The notes: generated by a model from the sequence alone, not told the origin. A stretch of DNA of 64,000 nt from Niallia sp. NCCP-28 (GCF_023168165.1 NZ_BQYJ01000003.1:620001-684000), one strand, 5' to 3'; counted from the first letter of the stretch, positions 32,622-41,883 are shown. Numbers and translations: made by a program.

Positions 32622-33887
32622 TTAAAGCGCATCCCCTATTTGATAGTCATTTTTTCCATGTTTTTTAATTTCATACATATATTTATCAGCATTTGTTATA
32701 AGGGCATCTACTGTATGTCCATGAGTAGGATAAATGCTGATGCCAATGCTTGCTGTAACAATAAAGTTTTCTGATTGAATAGAAAAGGGCTTTTGAAAAA
32801 TAGAAAGAACGCGATCAGCAAGCTGTTGGATTTGCGCTGATTCCTCAATATTACGCAAGAGGATGATAAATTCATCTCCGCCATACCGGCACACAAAATC
32901 TTCTTTGCGAACACTGATAGAAAGTCTTTGGGAAATTGCTGACAAAGCGAGATCTCCATTATGATGACCATACGTATCATTAATTATTTTGAAATTATCG
33001 ATATCTACAAAAAGCAATGCGAATTTTTTCTTTCCCTCGATATATTTAGTGAGCTCATCATGTAAAAAACGACGATTAGGCAAGTTGGTCAACTCATCTA
33101 GATAAGCTTTTTTCTTGATTAATTTTTCCAATTCAACCCTTTCCGTAATATCTCTTGCAATGGTTGAAAAATATTCAACCTCCCCTTGAGATGATTTATG
33201 GGCAATCATTATTTGTGAAACAGGCATTTCCCTTCCTGCTTTTGTAATGATGATTGTTTCGCCTTTCCACACTCCTGTTTTTATAGATGTTGGAAAGGCT
33301 TCTTGTATAATTAAGTCAGATGCCCATTTAGGATGAAAGGATTCAATGGAAAGTTGAGGTGATTCTTTTAATCCTAATATTGTTTTTGCTGTTGTATTAA
33401 GAAAGGTAACATGGCCTAATAAATCGATTGTTGCGATAAAATCAGGTGATTCTTTAATGATATCCAATAATTGCTGCTGCTTTCTTTCAGCAGCTTTTCG
33501 AGAGGTGATATCCCGGTCCATGCCTCGATAGCCAATACAAATTCCACGAGAATCTATGATTGGCGAACCGCTTGTTTCCAATATGACCTCATGGCCATCT
33601 CGATGGATATTAATATTTTCTAAGCTTTTAATTGGCAGTTTTTGTGAAAGTAATTCTTCAAAAATAGGGGCGATTCTTTTTGCTTCCCATTCTGGCATTA
33701 AATCAAAAGGAGTTTTTCCAATCACTTCTTCTGGCTCATATCCTAACATATCTTTCACCCTTGGACTGGCATATGTATATATTCCGTTATGATCTACTTC
33801 CCATATCCAGTCACTTACATGTTCGACTAATGCTCGAAATCGATCTATATCCTCATATTTTTGATTTGGTGGATTTTTTTCAATCAT
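32622..33887 (-). CDS. PAS-PAS-GGDEF diguanylate cyclase
   Basis: A 421-residue cytoplasmic protein with two PAS domains (about 12-130 and 140-252) and a GGDEF domain (about 258-420). The active site is intact (RYGGDEF), and an RKED sequence five residues before it matches the RxxD inhibitory site, so the enzyme should make c-di-GMP and be subject to product inhibition. No membrane segment or phosphodiesterase domain is present. The ATG follows AGGAGAATATTTAT. It is a single gene. Confidence 0.93.
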   Translation of the reverse strand: MIEKNPPNQKYEDIDRFRALVEHVSDWIWEVDHNGIYTYASPRVKDMLGYEPEEVIGKTPFDLMPEWEAKRIAPIFEELLSQKLPIKSLENINIHRDGHEVILETSGSPIIDSRGICIGYRGMDRDITSRKAAERKQQQLLDIIKESPDFIATIDLLGHVTFLNTTAKTILGLKESPQLSIESFHPKWASDLIIQEAFPTSIKTGVWKGETIIITKAGREMPVSQIMIAHKSSQGEVEYFSTIARDITERVELEKLIKKKAYLDELTNLPNRRFLHDELTKYIEGKKKFALLFVDIDNFKIINDTYGHHNGDLALSAISQRLSISVRKEDFVCRYGGDEFIILLRNIEESAQIQQLADRVLSIFQKPFSIQSENFIVTASIGISIYPTHGHTVDALITNADKYMYEIKKHGKNDYQIGDAL

Positions 33888-34062
33888 ATAAATATTCTCC
33901 TATGCTTTACTGATTAACTATCATGATGATGCATCGGATGGAAATGTAAAAATTATATATATATTTACATAATAATACCATTTAGTTTCATGTAAGACAA
34001 TTATAGTATTTTTTGATTAATAAAAGAAAATGAACAAACAATTTAATAGGAAAAAATAGCAC

Positions 34063-34230
34063 TTATGCTTGCTTTTCCCTTAAACTCCCCCATGCTTCCT
34101 CTAGTTCTGTAACGGACAGTTCAAATAAATGAAAGGTTCCCTTTTTATAAATGCCATTGCTGAGCAATAAATCAATAAGCTGTTCTTTATAACATTCTTT
34201 ATCTTCTGTATTCAAAAGTTGTTGATTCAA
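34063..34230 (-). CDS. FbpA-like small protein (Fur-regulated basic protein family)
   Basis: A 55-residue protein starting at TTG behind AGGAGGACAACTAC. The core YKEQLIDLLLSNGIYKKG and FELSVTELEEAW matches the FbpA pattern (QLID-L-xxGIYKK-xxxLYELTLxELE). Fbp proteins in B. subtilis assist the iron-sparing small RNA FsrA. No Fur box is visible upstream. Instead, an S-box riboswitch and its terminator lie about 160 bases upstream on the same strand, so SAM levels may control it. The final gene assignment is moderate. Confidence 0.6.
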   Translation of the reverse strand: MNQQLLNTEDKECYKEQLIDLLLSNGIYKKGTFHLFELSVTELEEAWGSLREKQA

Positions 34231-34388
34231 GTAGTTGTCCTCCTGTGCTGCCGATTATTCCAAGGTTTTTCATGTGTTTACTTGGTCTTAAAGAGAGAAA
34301 GCTGCATCACTGCAAAACTTTTCGCAAAAAGCAGTCAATCTCTGACTTATAATCTTTATCCAGGAGGTTTTTTTTTAAAACCTATCTT

Positions 34389-34432
34389 CAAAAAAAAAAA
34401 AAGAATCCACTCTTAGATAGAAGGGATTCCTT
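34389..34432 (-). terminator. Expression-platform terminator of S-box riboswitch
   Basis: On the minus strand AAGGAATCCC and GGATTCTT pair and are followed by a run of about 12 T. It directly follows the aptamer. Confidence 0.9.
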
Positions 34433-34440
34433 GATTATCT

Positions 34441-34545
34441 CTTCTTATCTGTCAGACGAATGTCTGCTGGAATTGGCACAGTATTCAAAAGAACCCGCTG
34501 CCGAGGTATCATAGGGCCACATCCCTCCACCTCTCTGGATAAGAT
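34441..34545 (-). promoter_or_regulatory. SAM-I (S-box) riboswitch
   Basis: On the minus strand: CTTATCCAGAGAGGTGGAGGG, then GGCCCTATGATACCTCGGCAGC, then a variable stem, TGCCAATTCCAGCAGAC and GACAGATAAG closing P1. This is a complete S box. No methionine or cysteine gene follows; see the small gene at 34063. Confidence 0.92.
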
Positions 34546-34618
34546 TATATGAAAATTAAAGTAAGCTTATTATTGCATATATGACTAAGAATATCAATGT
34601 GTTTCTAGCATGCTTGTT

Positions 34619-34890
34619 AATTGTTTTGCTGCTGGGGGGCGGACAAAAGTTTAGAGAAGACTTCTCCTGTACTTAAAACAGCAACGTTTTTTATTCCAAC
34701 ATACACTCCAACAGATAAATCGGTTTTAGTTAATTCTCCCATTTCTTTTTCCGCCAAATAGACACAAAATAGTTGACACTTGTTGACATTTAACCATAGC
34801 GCTTAAGATGCGACCTTCTCCTTCCTTGAAAAAAGTGTCTTCTCGCCTATTCAGGATAAAATGCTGTTGCATTTTTTCCATATCTTATAC
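34619..34890 (-). pseudogene. Degenerate IS200/IS605 TnpB fragment
   Basis: Across at least two frames the minus strand translates to pieces of TnpB. LSVGVYVGIKNVAVLSTGEVF matches the RuvC-I segment (VGIDVGIKNFAVLSDGE), with the catalytic Asp replaced by Tyr, and a GEGRILSAMVKC stretch upstream fits the beta-barrel region. The frame is broken, and the terminal parts and the TAM-side ends are missing. It is a dead remnant. Confidence 0.5.
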
Positions 34891-35159
34891 ATTAGAAAAA
34901 ACGACAGTATAACCTTTTTGGGTTGACAATTATCGCATTTCATTACATTTCTCCCATCCCAAGCTTTATCTATCTATTTTTGCAGCTAAAAACTCAAGTC
35001 TAGCTTATTTTCCTGTATTAGTTTGTTTTTATTTGCTACAAGCAATTGATATATTTGGAGTTTAGTATAAACATTTCCATCTTTCTTTAAATAAGTGTCG
35101 TACAAGCCAGCCATCTTGAATACGTTTTATATAGATATGTTTATAGGAGGACGTAGCAG
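34891..35159. other. Region upstream of LysE gene
   Basis: AT-rich sequence with no recognised gene. It may hold further decayed transposon sequence and the promoter of the LysE-type gene, whose RBS is GGAGGACGTAGCAG. Confidence 0.4.
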
Positions 35160-35783
35160 ATGGGAAGCATTTTATATTATGTATTACTTGGACTCTCTCT
35201 TGCAGCACCGATGGGACCAATTAATGCGGCAGTCATTAACAGGGGCCTAAGAGATGGCTTTTCTTATGCTTGGATATTGGCAATAGGAGCTATGCTTGCA
35301 GATATTGTATACATATTATTTGTTTACTTTGGGCTAGTTAAATTTATTAATATCCCAATCATTCAAACCTTTTTATGGTTATTTGGAGGGTTTGTGCTCA
35401 TATATTCTGGTGTGGAGGGATTTATAAAAACTTCAGCTGCTCTAACGCGAAGCAAAAAAGAAAAAAAGTCCATTTTATGGTCCTTTTTATCAGGATTTAT
35501 GATAAGTTTTATGAATCCATTATCGATTGTATTTTGGTTAGGGATATATGGCTCAATCCTTGCTTCTACTATCACAAAATATGGTACAAGCAAATTGATC
35601 TTTTTTACAGGATGCATCCTTTTTGGTGTTGCAGTCTGGGATTTTTTTGTCGCTTTATTATCCAGCTTTTTTCGCAATTTTGTCTCCGAGCACATTATTC
35701 AGCTCATTTCCAAAATTTCTGCATTTGGTTTAATTCTTTTTGGACTATATTTTGGCTATCATGGCATCCAGTTTTTTTTCTAA
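35160..35783 (+). CDS. LysE/RhtB family amino acid exporter
   Basis: A 207-residue membrane protein with six predicted membrane segments. The N-terminal SLAAPMGPINAAVINRGLRDGF is the conserved LysE-family signature (P-GP--A-V---L--G), and NPLSIVFWLGIYGS is the second conserved Pro/Asn segment. Such proteins export lysine, arginine, threonine or other amino acids or small metabolites. It is a single gene. No regulator is adjacent, so the substrate stays open. Confidence 0.9.
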   Translation: MGSILYYVLLGLSLAAPMGPINAAVINRGLRDGFSYAWILAIGAMLADIVYILFVYFGLVKFINIPIIQTFLWLFGGFVLIYSGVEGFIKTSAALTRSKKEKKSILWSFLSGFMISFMNPLSIVFWLGIYGSILASTITKYGTSKLIFFTGCILFGVAVWDFFVALLSSFFRNFVSEHIIQLISKISAFGLILFGLYFGYHGIQFFF

Positions 35784-35810
35784 CGAACGCTATAAAGCGT
35801 ATAAAGCAAA

Positions 35811-35895
35811 ATTTTTTGTCGAAAAATAACTTTTTTTTAAAAAATGAACCAAAATATCGGAAAACTGAACCAAAAATAAAAGAAAAGGAAACAAA
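35811..35895 (+). repeat. 21-nt CTGAA(G/C)C intergenic repeat, copy 2
   Basis: TTTTTGTCGAAAAATAAC is followed by AAAATGAACCAAAATATCGG and AAAACTGAACCAAAAATAAA, a variant of the array at 18366-18447 with the same lead sequence. It precedes a strong terminator. Confidence 0.6.
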
Positions 35896-35899
35896 GAAA

Positions 35900-35957
35900 C
35901 AAAATGCCCCCATAAACTGTTTATCCGTCTAAATAAACAGCTTATGGGGGCATTTTT
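35900..35957 (+). terminator. Strong terminator after LysE gene
   Basis: AAAATGCCCCCATAA, then CTGTTTA, TAAACAG and TTATGGGGGCATTTT form a long hairpin with A and T flanks. It lies about 120 bases after the LysE-type gene. Confidence 0.9.
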
Positions 35958-36026
35958 GAAAGCGAATTCTATAGACATGTATAGCATTTCTTCCCCACCT
36001 TGTTAATTTAAGTCACATTTTCGCTA

Positions 36027-36055
36027 TTGTAATGAGTGAAAAATCTGAATATAAT
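36027..36055 (+). promoter_or_regulatory. Sigma-A promoter for chemoreceptor gene
   Basis: TTGTAA and TATAAT are separated by exactly 17 bases. It lies about 170 bases before the chemoreceptor start and leaves a long 5' leader. Confidence 0.6.
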
Positions 36056-36225
36056 AGAAGAATATTTTACATAATAGTTCTATTGTCATGAATGAAAGTC
36101 ATTATTCTGTTTTATCGTATAAAACTTTTCTTCTCAAGGGAGTTTTGCCCCTCTTATTTCAGAGTGATAATACAGGTCTATAGACTTATTTCAAATAAGA
36201 TAAGGAAAATTCACAGGAGATATGG

Positions 36226-38406
36226 ATGGTGGTAAATATGGGTTATTTTGGTTGGTTGGATTTTCGGGAAGGGTTGCCCCTTTGGTGGTCCTTTCGGCTA
36301 AATAAAAATAGAACAAAAACGATAGAAGAAACGTTTGAAGGGATTGCCAAAACAAGGTTGGATATCCTGACGGGATGGGCAAATGGCCAATGGGATTTCC
36401 TTGAAAAAACAGCGTTGGAATTGGAACATATGCTATCTGATAATTTCAAACAAATTCTGGAGAATAAATTGCACAAAAGCAGAGATTTTACAGAATTATT
36501 TTTGCTGGATAAAGAGAAGAATGTTTTGTCTTCCACCTATTCCTCTCATATTGGAGCATCCTATGCCAAAGATTCAACTAGCAACTATCAAGAAGCTGCT
36601 GATTACGTTCTCAAACATAATAAACCTTTGCTTTATGGACCTTTTCAAGACACTCTTACATTAGAAATCGGAGCAAAAAGCTCTCGTTTTCATGATGAAG
36701 TAACACTACTTTTTTTTCAGCCAGTTATGCAAAGAGGCCAATTGAAATATATTCTTTCTGGAAGAATTCCTAACGACGTGGTTGGGGATTTAATACAGCG
36801 GGAAGCCGGCCATGTGTTTCAAGACTCAGGAGATAACTATCTATTTATGGCAAAATCTACGTTTAATCCTGCCATTTCTCAAGGGATAGCCTTATCACGC
36901 AGTCGTTTTGAAGATCATACTTTTACTTTTGGAGAAAATCTTAAAGACGGCATCCACACCAAATCTTGGGGTACCGTTCAAATAAAAAAGCATACGGAAT
37001 TTGAAATTCGTTTTACAGATCCTGCAACAAACGAACTGCATCCAGGCGTTTCTAATACCATTCAAAATGGAGAAAATTTATTTGTCGAATTTCCGGGATA
37101 TTCTGATTATCGCCATATCCCTGTTATCGGAAAAGGTGTAACCTTTCAAATGCCTGGGTCTATAGATACATGGGGAATGATGTGTGAAGCAGATCTAGAA
37201 GAGGTGTATCGAAACCGTTCTTTAAATTGGCAGTTTGGCAAAGAAGTTACGTTGATGCTAATTACCGCTCTTATCTTAAATATTATGTTTACGATGATAT
37301 TTGCCATTCCTCCTATCTTGCTTGCATTAATACAAACGGTTTATCTTTCTTTTGCCGGCTTTTTCTTTTATAAAAAAATATTAAATCCAGTTGTATCAAG
37401 ACTGCGGCAAATGAATGATATTGTACGCAAAATTGCAGAAGGCGGCGGAGATTTAACGATGCGGCTAGATAAAAAATTGCTTTTGAATGATGAATCAGGA
37501 ACGCTTGGACGCTGGGTAAATAATATGATTGATAGTCAAGATGAACTGATGACAAAAGTTAAATTAGCAACCTTGGATGTAGAGCAAGCAAATGAATCTC
37601 TGCAAAATAAAACACTGCTTGTGGAAGAAAATTCTTATTCCGTGATTAGACAAATGGGAGAAATGCTCCTTGGCATGAATCATCAGTATCAAGATATTCA
37701 AGAAGCAATGAAACAAGTGGATCAAATTAGCGATAAGATGAAAGAAATGGAGCATCTTTCTCAACAGCAATTAAATGGAGCCTTAACGCAAGTGGAGGGC
37801 ATTACAGAAAAAATGAATCAAATTGTAGAAAAGGTAGGACATGCTTTGAAATCCACAGAAGACTTTATGAAACTGTCTCAAAATATTGGCCGAGTAGTCG
37901 ACTCTATTGATTCCATTGCCCAACAAACAAATCTTCTCGCATTAAATGCCACTATAGAAGCTGCAAGAGCTGGCGAATATGGAAAAGGATTTACCGTTGT
38001 AGCAACAGAAATACGAAAATTAGCGGATCAGACAACAAATGCGACAAAAGAGATTGGTCAAACCCTCGAGAAGATTGAAGAAAGTTCCGTCCATGTTCAA
38101 AAAGCGATTCAAGAAAGCAGCAAAGAAGTAGAAACAGGTTCTGAATTTGTTCATGGTGTCCATGAAGTGCTAAGCAATATTGCCCAGGCATCTGCTACAG
38201 GACCAAATGTAACAGATGAAATGACGGAAATCATTTCTAATATTGCTACAATAAATGAAAAAAATACATACACGGTACAAAATATTGATACAGCTGCCGC
38301 AAAAATGGTCAACCTTATACAAGATTCCAGGTTTGATTCAGAACAAAGCTCCTTGGTTGTTTCCCGTTTAAATCGTCTTATTTCGAAATTTAAGCTAACC
38401 TCTTAA
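36226..38406 (+). CDS. Methyl-accepting chemotaxis protein, possible 5' frameshift
   Basis: A 726-residue chemoreceptor. It has a large Cache-like sensor (about 40-340; [26 protein letters not shown]), two adjacent hydrophobic segments (about 346-366 and 370-390), a HAMP region (about 392-445) and a signalling domain with the hairpin tip [28 protein letters not shown]. As read, no membrane segment precedes the sensor, so it would be cytoplasmic. However, the frame one base back, from ATG 36222, encodes a hydrophobic stretch ([17 protein letters not shown]) that ends at an A-rich run (about 36299-36310) exactly where NRTKTIEET resumes. A one-base indel there would restore a classical first membrane segment. 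AGGAG is six bases before ATG 36226. Confidence 0.85.
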   Translation: MVVNMGYFGWLDFREGLPLWWSFRLNKNRTKTIEETFEGIAKTRLDILTGWANGQWDFLEKTALELEHMLSDNFKQILENKLHKSRDFTELFLLDKEKNVLSSTYSSHIGASYAKDSTSNYQEAADYVLKHNKPLLYGPFQDTLTLEIGAKSSRFHDEVTLLFFQPVMQRGQLKYILSGRIPNDVVGDLIQREAGHVFQDSGDNYLFMAKSTFNPAISQGIALSRSRFEDHTFTFGENLKDGIHTKSWGTVQIKKHTEFEIRFTDPATNELHPGVSNTIQNGENLFVEFPGYSDYRHIPVIGKGVTFQMPGSIDTWGMMCEADLEEVYRNRSLNWQFGKEVTLMLITALILNIMFTMIFAIPPILLALIQTVYLSFAGFFFYKKILNPVVSRLRQMNDIVRKIAEGGGDLTMRLDKKLLLNDESGTLGRWVNNMIDSQDELMTKVKLATLDVEQANESLQNKTLLVEENSYSVIRQMGEMLLGMNHQYQDIQEAMKQVDQISDKMKEMEHLSQQQLNGALTQVEGITEKMNQIVEKVGHALKSTEDFMKLSQNIGRVVDSIDSIAQQTNLLALNATIEAARAGEYGKGFTVVATEIRKLADQTTNATKEIGQTLEKIEESSVHVQKAIQESSKEVETGSEFVHGVHEVLSNIAQASATGPNVTDEMTEIISNIATINEKNTYTVQNIDTAAAKMVNLIQDSRFDSEQSSLVVSRLNRLISKFKLTS

Positions 38407-38454
38407 GGGCAAGCTGACGTTGAATATATGCAGATTCCAGCCCAATAAAGGCCT

Positions 38455-38508
38455 AAAAAAGACCTCCTCCTATAGGGTTAAATCCCTGTAGAAGGCGGTC
38501 TTTTTTAT
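38455..38508. terminator. Bidirectional terminator between mcp and htpG
   Basis: AAAAAAGACC...CTATAGGG and its imperfect complement ending GGTCTTTTTT form a long hairpin between two convergent genes. Confidence 0.85.
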
Positions 38509-38523
38509 CCATTGTTTCTGTAA

Positions 38524-40404
38524 TTATACCATTATTTTGCAAATATTATTGGTAAATTCAACTGGATCGTTAATTGGCAGTCCTTCAATTAATAAAGCTT
38601 GATTATACAATAAGGTTGTAAAAAGGACTAATTTTTCTTTGTCGTTTGCAAAAGCATTTGAAAGCGATTGGAATACAGCATGATCTTTATTGATTTCCAA
38701 AACTTTATTGGCTTTTACATTTTGATTATCCGGCATAGCATTTAAGATTTTTTCCATTTCAATCGTTATTTCTCCTTCTGTTGATAAACAAACAGGATGA
38801 GATTTTAAACGGGCAGAAATCTTCACATTATTAACTTGTCCATTTAGGATATTTTTCATTTCTTCTAATAGATCTTTATTTTCTTCTTCCAGTTTTTGAT
38901 CTATTTTGTTTTCTTCTTCATTTAGCCCTAAGTCGCTTGCAGATACAGATTTAAATTCTTTTTCTTTATAATTCATCAGCATTTTAATGGAAAATTCATC
39001 AATATCTTCTGTAAAATAAAGAATTTCATAGCCTTTATCTGCCACAAGTTCTGTTTGCGGCAATCTTTCAATTCTTTCAATAGACTCCCCTGCTGCATAA
39101 TAGATATACTTTTGGTCTTCTTTCATGCGGAGAACATATTCATCAAGGGAAACAAGTTTTTTCTCTTTGGATGAATAAAACAGAAGCAAATCTTGAAGCA
39201 TGTCTTTGTTTGCACCAAAATCGCTGTATACTCCAAATTTTAACTGTCTGCCAAATGCTTGATAAAATGTTTCGTATTTTTCCCGTTCATTTTTAAGCAT
39301 CGTTTGCAGCTGACTTTTGATTTTTTTTGTCAGATTTTTTTCAATTCGTTTTAACTGGCGATCTTGCTGCAGCATTTCACGTGAGATATTAAGGGAAAGA
39401 TCACTCGAATCTACCATGCCTTTTACAAAGCTAAAGTAGTCAGGAAGAAGATCGCCGCACTTTTCCATAATAAGTACACCGTTTGCGTACAATTCCAATC
39501 CTTTTTCATATTCTTTCGAATAATAATCAAAAGGTGTTTTTTCAGGAATATAAAGGATCGCCTGATAAGAGATCGTTCCATCAACGCTAATATGAATATG
39601 TCTTAGTGGCTGGTCAAATCCAAAGCGTTTTTCTGTATAGAAATTTTGGTAGTCTTCTTCTGTCAGTTCATTTTTATTTTTGCGCCAAATTGGCACCATG
39701 CTGTTGATGATTTGTTCTTCCATCACATCTTCCAGCTCGTTTTCCGTTCCTTCTTTTGGCTTTTTTGTTGTGATATCCATTTTGATTGGGTAGCGAATAA
39801 AATCAGAATATTTTTTAATAATTGCTTTTAAACGATATTCTTCCAAAAATTCCTCATAGGAATCTTCTTCTGTATTTTCTTTGATTTTTAAGATAATGTC
39901 TGTTCCGACTGTTTCTTTCTCTGTTGTTTCAATCGTATATCCATTTGCCCCTTGGGATACCCATTTATAAGCCGCATCACTCTCTAACGCCTTTGTGATG
40001 ACTGTTACAACATCTGCAACCATAAATGCAGCATAAAAACCGACCCCAAACTGACCAATAATATCATGGCCATCTTTTAGTTCATTTTCTGATTTAAATG
40101 CTAAAGAGCCACTTTTGGCAATCGTCCCAAGATTCATTTCCAGCTCTTCTTTTGTCATGCCTATTCCTGTATCTGAGATTGTTAATGTACGATCCTCTTT
40201 ATTTGCTGTTAATTTAATATAATAATGTTCTTTTTCAAAACTTAATTCCTCATCTGTTAACGCTTTATAGTAGATTTTATCAATGGCATCACTGGCATTG
40301 GAGATCAACTCCCGCAAAAACACCTCTTTTTGTGAATAAATCGAATTGATCATCATTTCTAATAATCGTTTCGATTCCGCTTTAAATTCTTTTGTTTCTA
40401 CCAT
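38524..40404 (-). CDS. htpG: Molecular chaperone HtpG (Hsp90)
   Basis: A 626-residue bacterial Hsp90. The ATP-binding N-terminal domain shows [15 protein letters not shown] (about 29-43), [11 protein letters not shown] and [11 protein letters not shown]; the middle domain and the C-terminal dimerisation domain are complete. It assists late folding and stress protection in the cytoplasm. The ATG follows AAAGGGGATTTATAAAA. A sigma-A promoter and a CIRCE element lie directly upstream, so HrcA control is likely, unlike B. subtilis htpG, which is outside the HrcA regulon. Confidence 0.97.
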   Translation of the reverse strand: MVETKEFKAESKRLLEMMINSIYSQKEVFLRELISNASDAIDKIYYKALTDEELSFEKEHYYIKLTANKEDRTLTISDTGIGMTKEELEMNLGTIAKSGSLAFKSENELKDGHDIIGQFGVGFYAAFMVADVVTVITKALESDAAYKWVSQGANGYTIETTEKETVGTDIILKIKENTEEDSYEEFLEEYRLKAIIKKYSDFIRYPIKMDITTKKPKEGTENELEDVMEEQIINSMVPIWRKNKNELTEEDYQNFYTEKRFGFDQPLRHIHISVDGTISYQAILYIPEKTPFDYYSKEYEKGLELYANGVLIMEKCGDLLPDYFSFVKGMVDSSDLSLNISREMLQQDRQLKRIEKNLTKKIKSQLQTMLKNEREKYETFYQAFGRQLKFGVYSDFGANKDMLQDLLLFYSSKEKKLVSLDEYVLRMKEDQKYIYYAAGESIERIERLPQTELVADKGYEILYFTEDIDEFSIKMLMNYKEKEFKSVSASDLGLNEEENKIDQKLEEENKDLLEEMKNILNGQVNNVKISARLKSHPVCLSTEGEITIEMEKILNAMPDNQNVKANKVLEINKDHAVFQSLSNAFANDKEKLVLFTTLLYNQALLIEGLPINDPVEFTNNICKIMV

Positions 40405-40458
40405 TTTTATAAATCCCCTTTCTGCTTTCTTTTATGTAATCTATTGTAAAAGAAATTG

Positions 40459-40485
40459 CTAGCACTTGGCAACGATGAGTGCTAA
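40459..40485. promoter_or_regulatory. CIRCE element (HrcA operator) before htpG
   Basis: CTAGCACTT, a 9-base spacer and GAGTGCTAA match CIRCE (TTAGCACTC-N9-GAGTGCTAA) at 16 of 18 arm positions. It lies 54 bases upstream of the htpG start and just after its promoter, the normal position for HrcA repression. Confidence 0.85.
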
Positions 40486-40493
40486 ACAATATT

Positions 40494-40522
40494 TTAATAA
40501 CATAAATTCTAATGATTGTCAA
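40494..40522 (-). promoter_or_regulatory. Sigma-A promoter of htpG
   Basis: On the minus strand TTGACA and TATTAA are separated by 17 bases, immediately before the CIRCE element. Confidence 0.65.
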
Positions 40523-40529
40523 TTAACTT

Positions 40530-40979
40530 CCTGGTTTTTGGACGATTAATCGGCAGTTGGAGATCGTTTACCTTTGTGCATCAGAATAAGAAAACGTTCT
40601 TCCCTGCAACAATTTATCATCGAAAAAAACAAGGCCGTTTATTCTACCTCTATGAAATAGTTTCAGGATTTTTGTTCAATACATTTTTCCGACTGAAAGC
40701 CTTGAGTTAATTTTGCTCGTGTACACTGTATACTTGCTTATTGGTTCATCACCAATAGTTCCATAGCTTTCAAAATAGCCATGGACGCCAGCACCTCTTG
40801 TATACATTACTCTTCCAGGGATTCGTTTTCAATTAGCATGACTGATTTTTTCTGAAAAATCATAGTTTTCTCATGTAGCCTTTTCTCTATTTTGGCTATT
40901 CGGACATTTTGCTTATTGCTGACAGGATAGCCCTATTGATTAGTGAATAAATCATCATAGTATGTTTTTTCTTTTTCAT
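40530..40979 (-). pseudogene. Decayed catalase gene with internal deletion
   Basis: Translating the minus strand in all frames gives ordered pieces of a clade-type heme catalase: YYDDLFTNQ and [48 protein letters not shown], then a jump to LNKNPE, YFIEVE, DDKLLQGRTFSYSDAQR and LQLPINRPKT. About 240 residues, including the catalytic Asn region and most of the heme pocket, are deleted, and several frameshifts and stops separate the pieces. Only the order and identity of the motifs support the call. The htpG promoter begins at its 3' edge. Confidence 0.75.
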
Positions 40980-41064
40980 TCTCCTGCCTTCTTCAATATG
41001 TATCTTCTATAAGTTCCATTTTAAGGATCTATATGCATAAAAAGGATTAAAAGGAAACAAGCAT

Positions 41065-41103
41065 AAAAAAACTCATGAAATAATCTATTCATGAGTTTTT
41101 TAA
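41065..41103 (-). terminator. Terminator of GNAT gene
   Basis: AAAAAACTCATGAA and TTCATGAGTTTTTT pair around an 8-base loop. It overlaps the stop codon of the acetyltransferase gene. Confidence 0.9.
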
Positions 41104-41513
41104 ATAAGAATGGACATACCTGGTGCATCTGCTTCTCTTTCTTGAAATCCTAATTTTTGATAAAATTGTTTTTTTCCTTTTGCAGAAAAAAGCTGAATGG
41201 ATTGAATGCCTGTTTCTTGGCATTTTTGCAGCAAACCTTCAATAATTCCTTTTCCCAAGCCTTTTCCTTGATAGCCCGGATCCACCATTACATCACAGAT
41301 CAGAGCTTGATATACACCATCTGAAATCATTCTGCCAAATGCAATTAGCTGCTCCCCGTTATATATAGAATAGCAGTACCAGCTGTTTTGCGCTGCTGTA
41401 TATAATTGTTCTTTTGTATAATTTCCCTTTTTATTTTTTATTAAGCCGCTCGCTTCATGTAATGCTGCAAATAAATCAAAGCTCGGCAATTCTTCTTTTA
41501 TGATGTAGTCCAT
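41100..41513 (-). CDS. GNAT family N-acetyltransferase
   Basis: A 137-residue acetyltransferase with the acetyl-CoA loop DPGYQGKGLGKGIIEGLL (about 76-93) and a C-terminal KLGFQERE segment. The start ATG follows GAGGAGAAATGAACG. Related small GNATs act on amino groups of metabolites or antibiotics; the substrate here cannot be read from sequence. It is a single gene with its own terminator, next to a MITE-like element. Confidence 0.85.
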   Translation of the reverse strand: MDYIIKEELPSFDLFAALHEASGLIKNKKGNYTKEQLYTAAQNSWYCYSIYNGEQLIAFGRMISDGVYQALICDVMVDPGYQGKGLGKGIIEGLLQKCQETGIQSIQLFSAKGKKQFYQKLGFQEREADAPGMSILI

Positions 41514-41625
41514 CGTTCATTTCTCCTCATACGTTATCTGATAATTATATTTATACATCATTATTAATAAATATTCAACCGTTATTATAAAAAATTTTGA
41601 AAATTAAATGTGTTCTATAAATAAA

Positions 41626-41844
41626 GGCTGTTTTCTAAAAGATGACTGTTTTCGGATAGTGTCCATGAGTAAATGCATGGTTAAAACAGATTGATTGGAG
41701 TGAAAGACGCAGAAACGCCTGTGAGGTTAAACTTCACAGGAGATACGCCAAGGAGGCTCGCTGCTCGTCCCACGGAAGGCGAGCCTCCTGTAACGGGGAT
41801 CAACCGATACTCCTTTAAAAGCAACAAGGTTTGCAAAAACAGCC
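41626..41844. mobile_element. MITE-like element A (219 bp)
   Basis: GGCTGTTTT (41626-41634) and AAAACAGCC (41836-41844) are terminal inverted repeats. The interior has two strong hairpins: CCTGTGA/TCACAGG (41718-41740) and AGGAGGCTCGC/GCGAGCCTCCT (41750-41789). The GC-rich core (GGAGTGAAAGACGCAGA) resembles intergenic repeats common in Bacillus genomes. It has no coding capacity. Confidence 0.65.
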
Positions 41845-41852
41845 AAATAAAA

Positions 41853-41883
41853 AAGAAACATCTATTATTTAGATGCTTCTTCG
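41853..41883 (-). terminator. Terminator of lysine permease gene
   Basis: AGAAACATCT and AGATGCTTCT pair around an AT loop; on the minus strand TTCTTTTTTATTTG follows. Confidence 0.75.

Noticed and set aside
34219-34416. 65-codon plus-strand frame over the S-box terminator
   Set aside because: Antisense to the riboswitch terminator and the FbpA-like gene; no RBS.
40516-40710. 64-codon plus-strand frame
   Set aside because: It is antisense to the decayed catalase gene and has no RBS.
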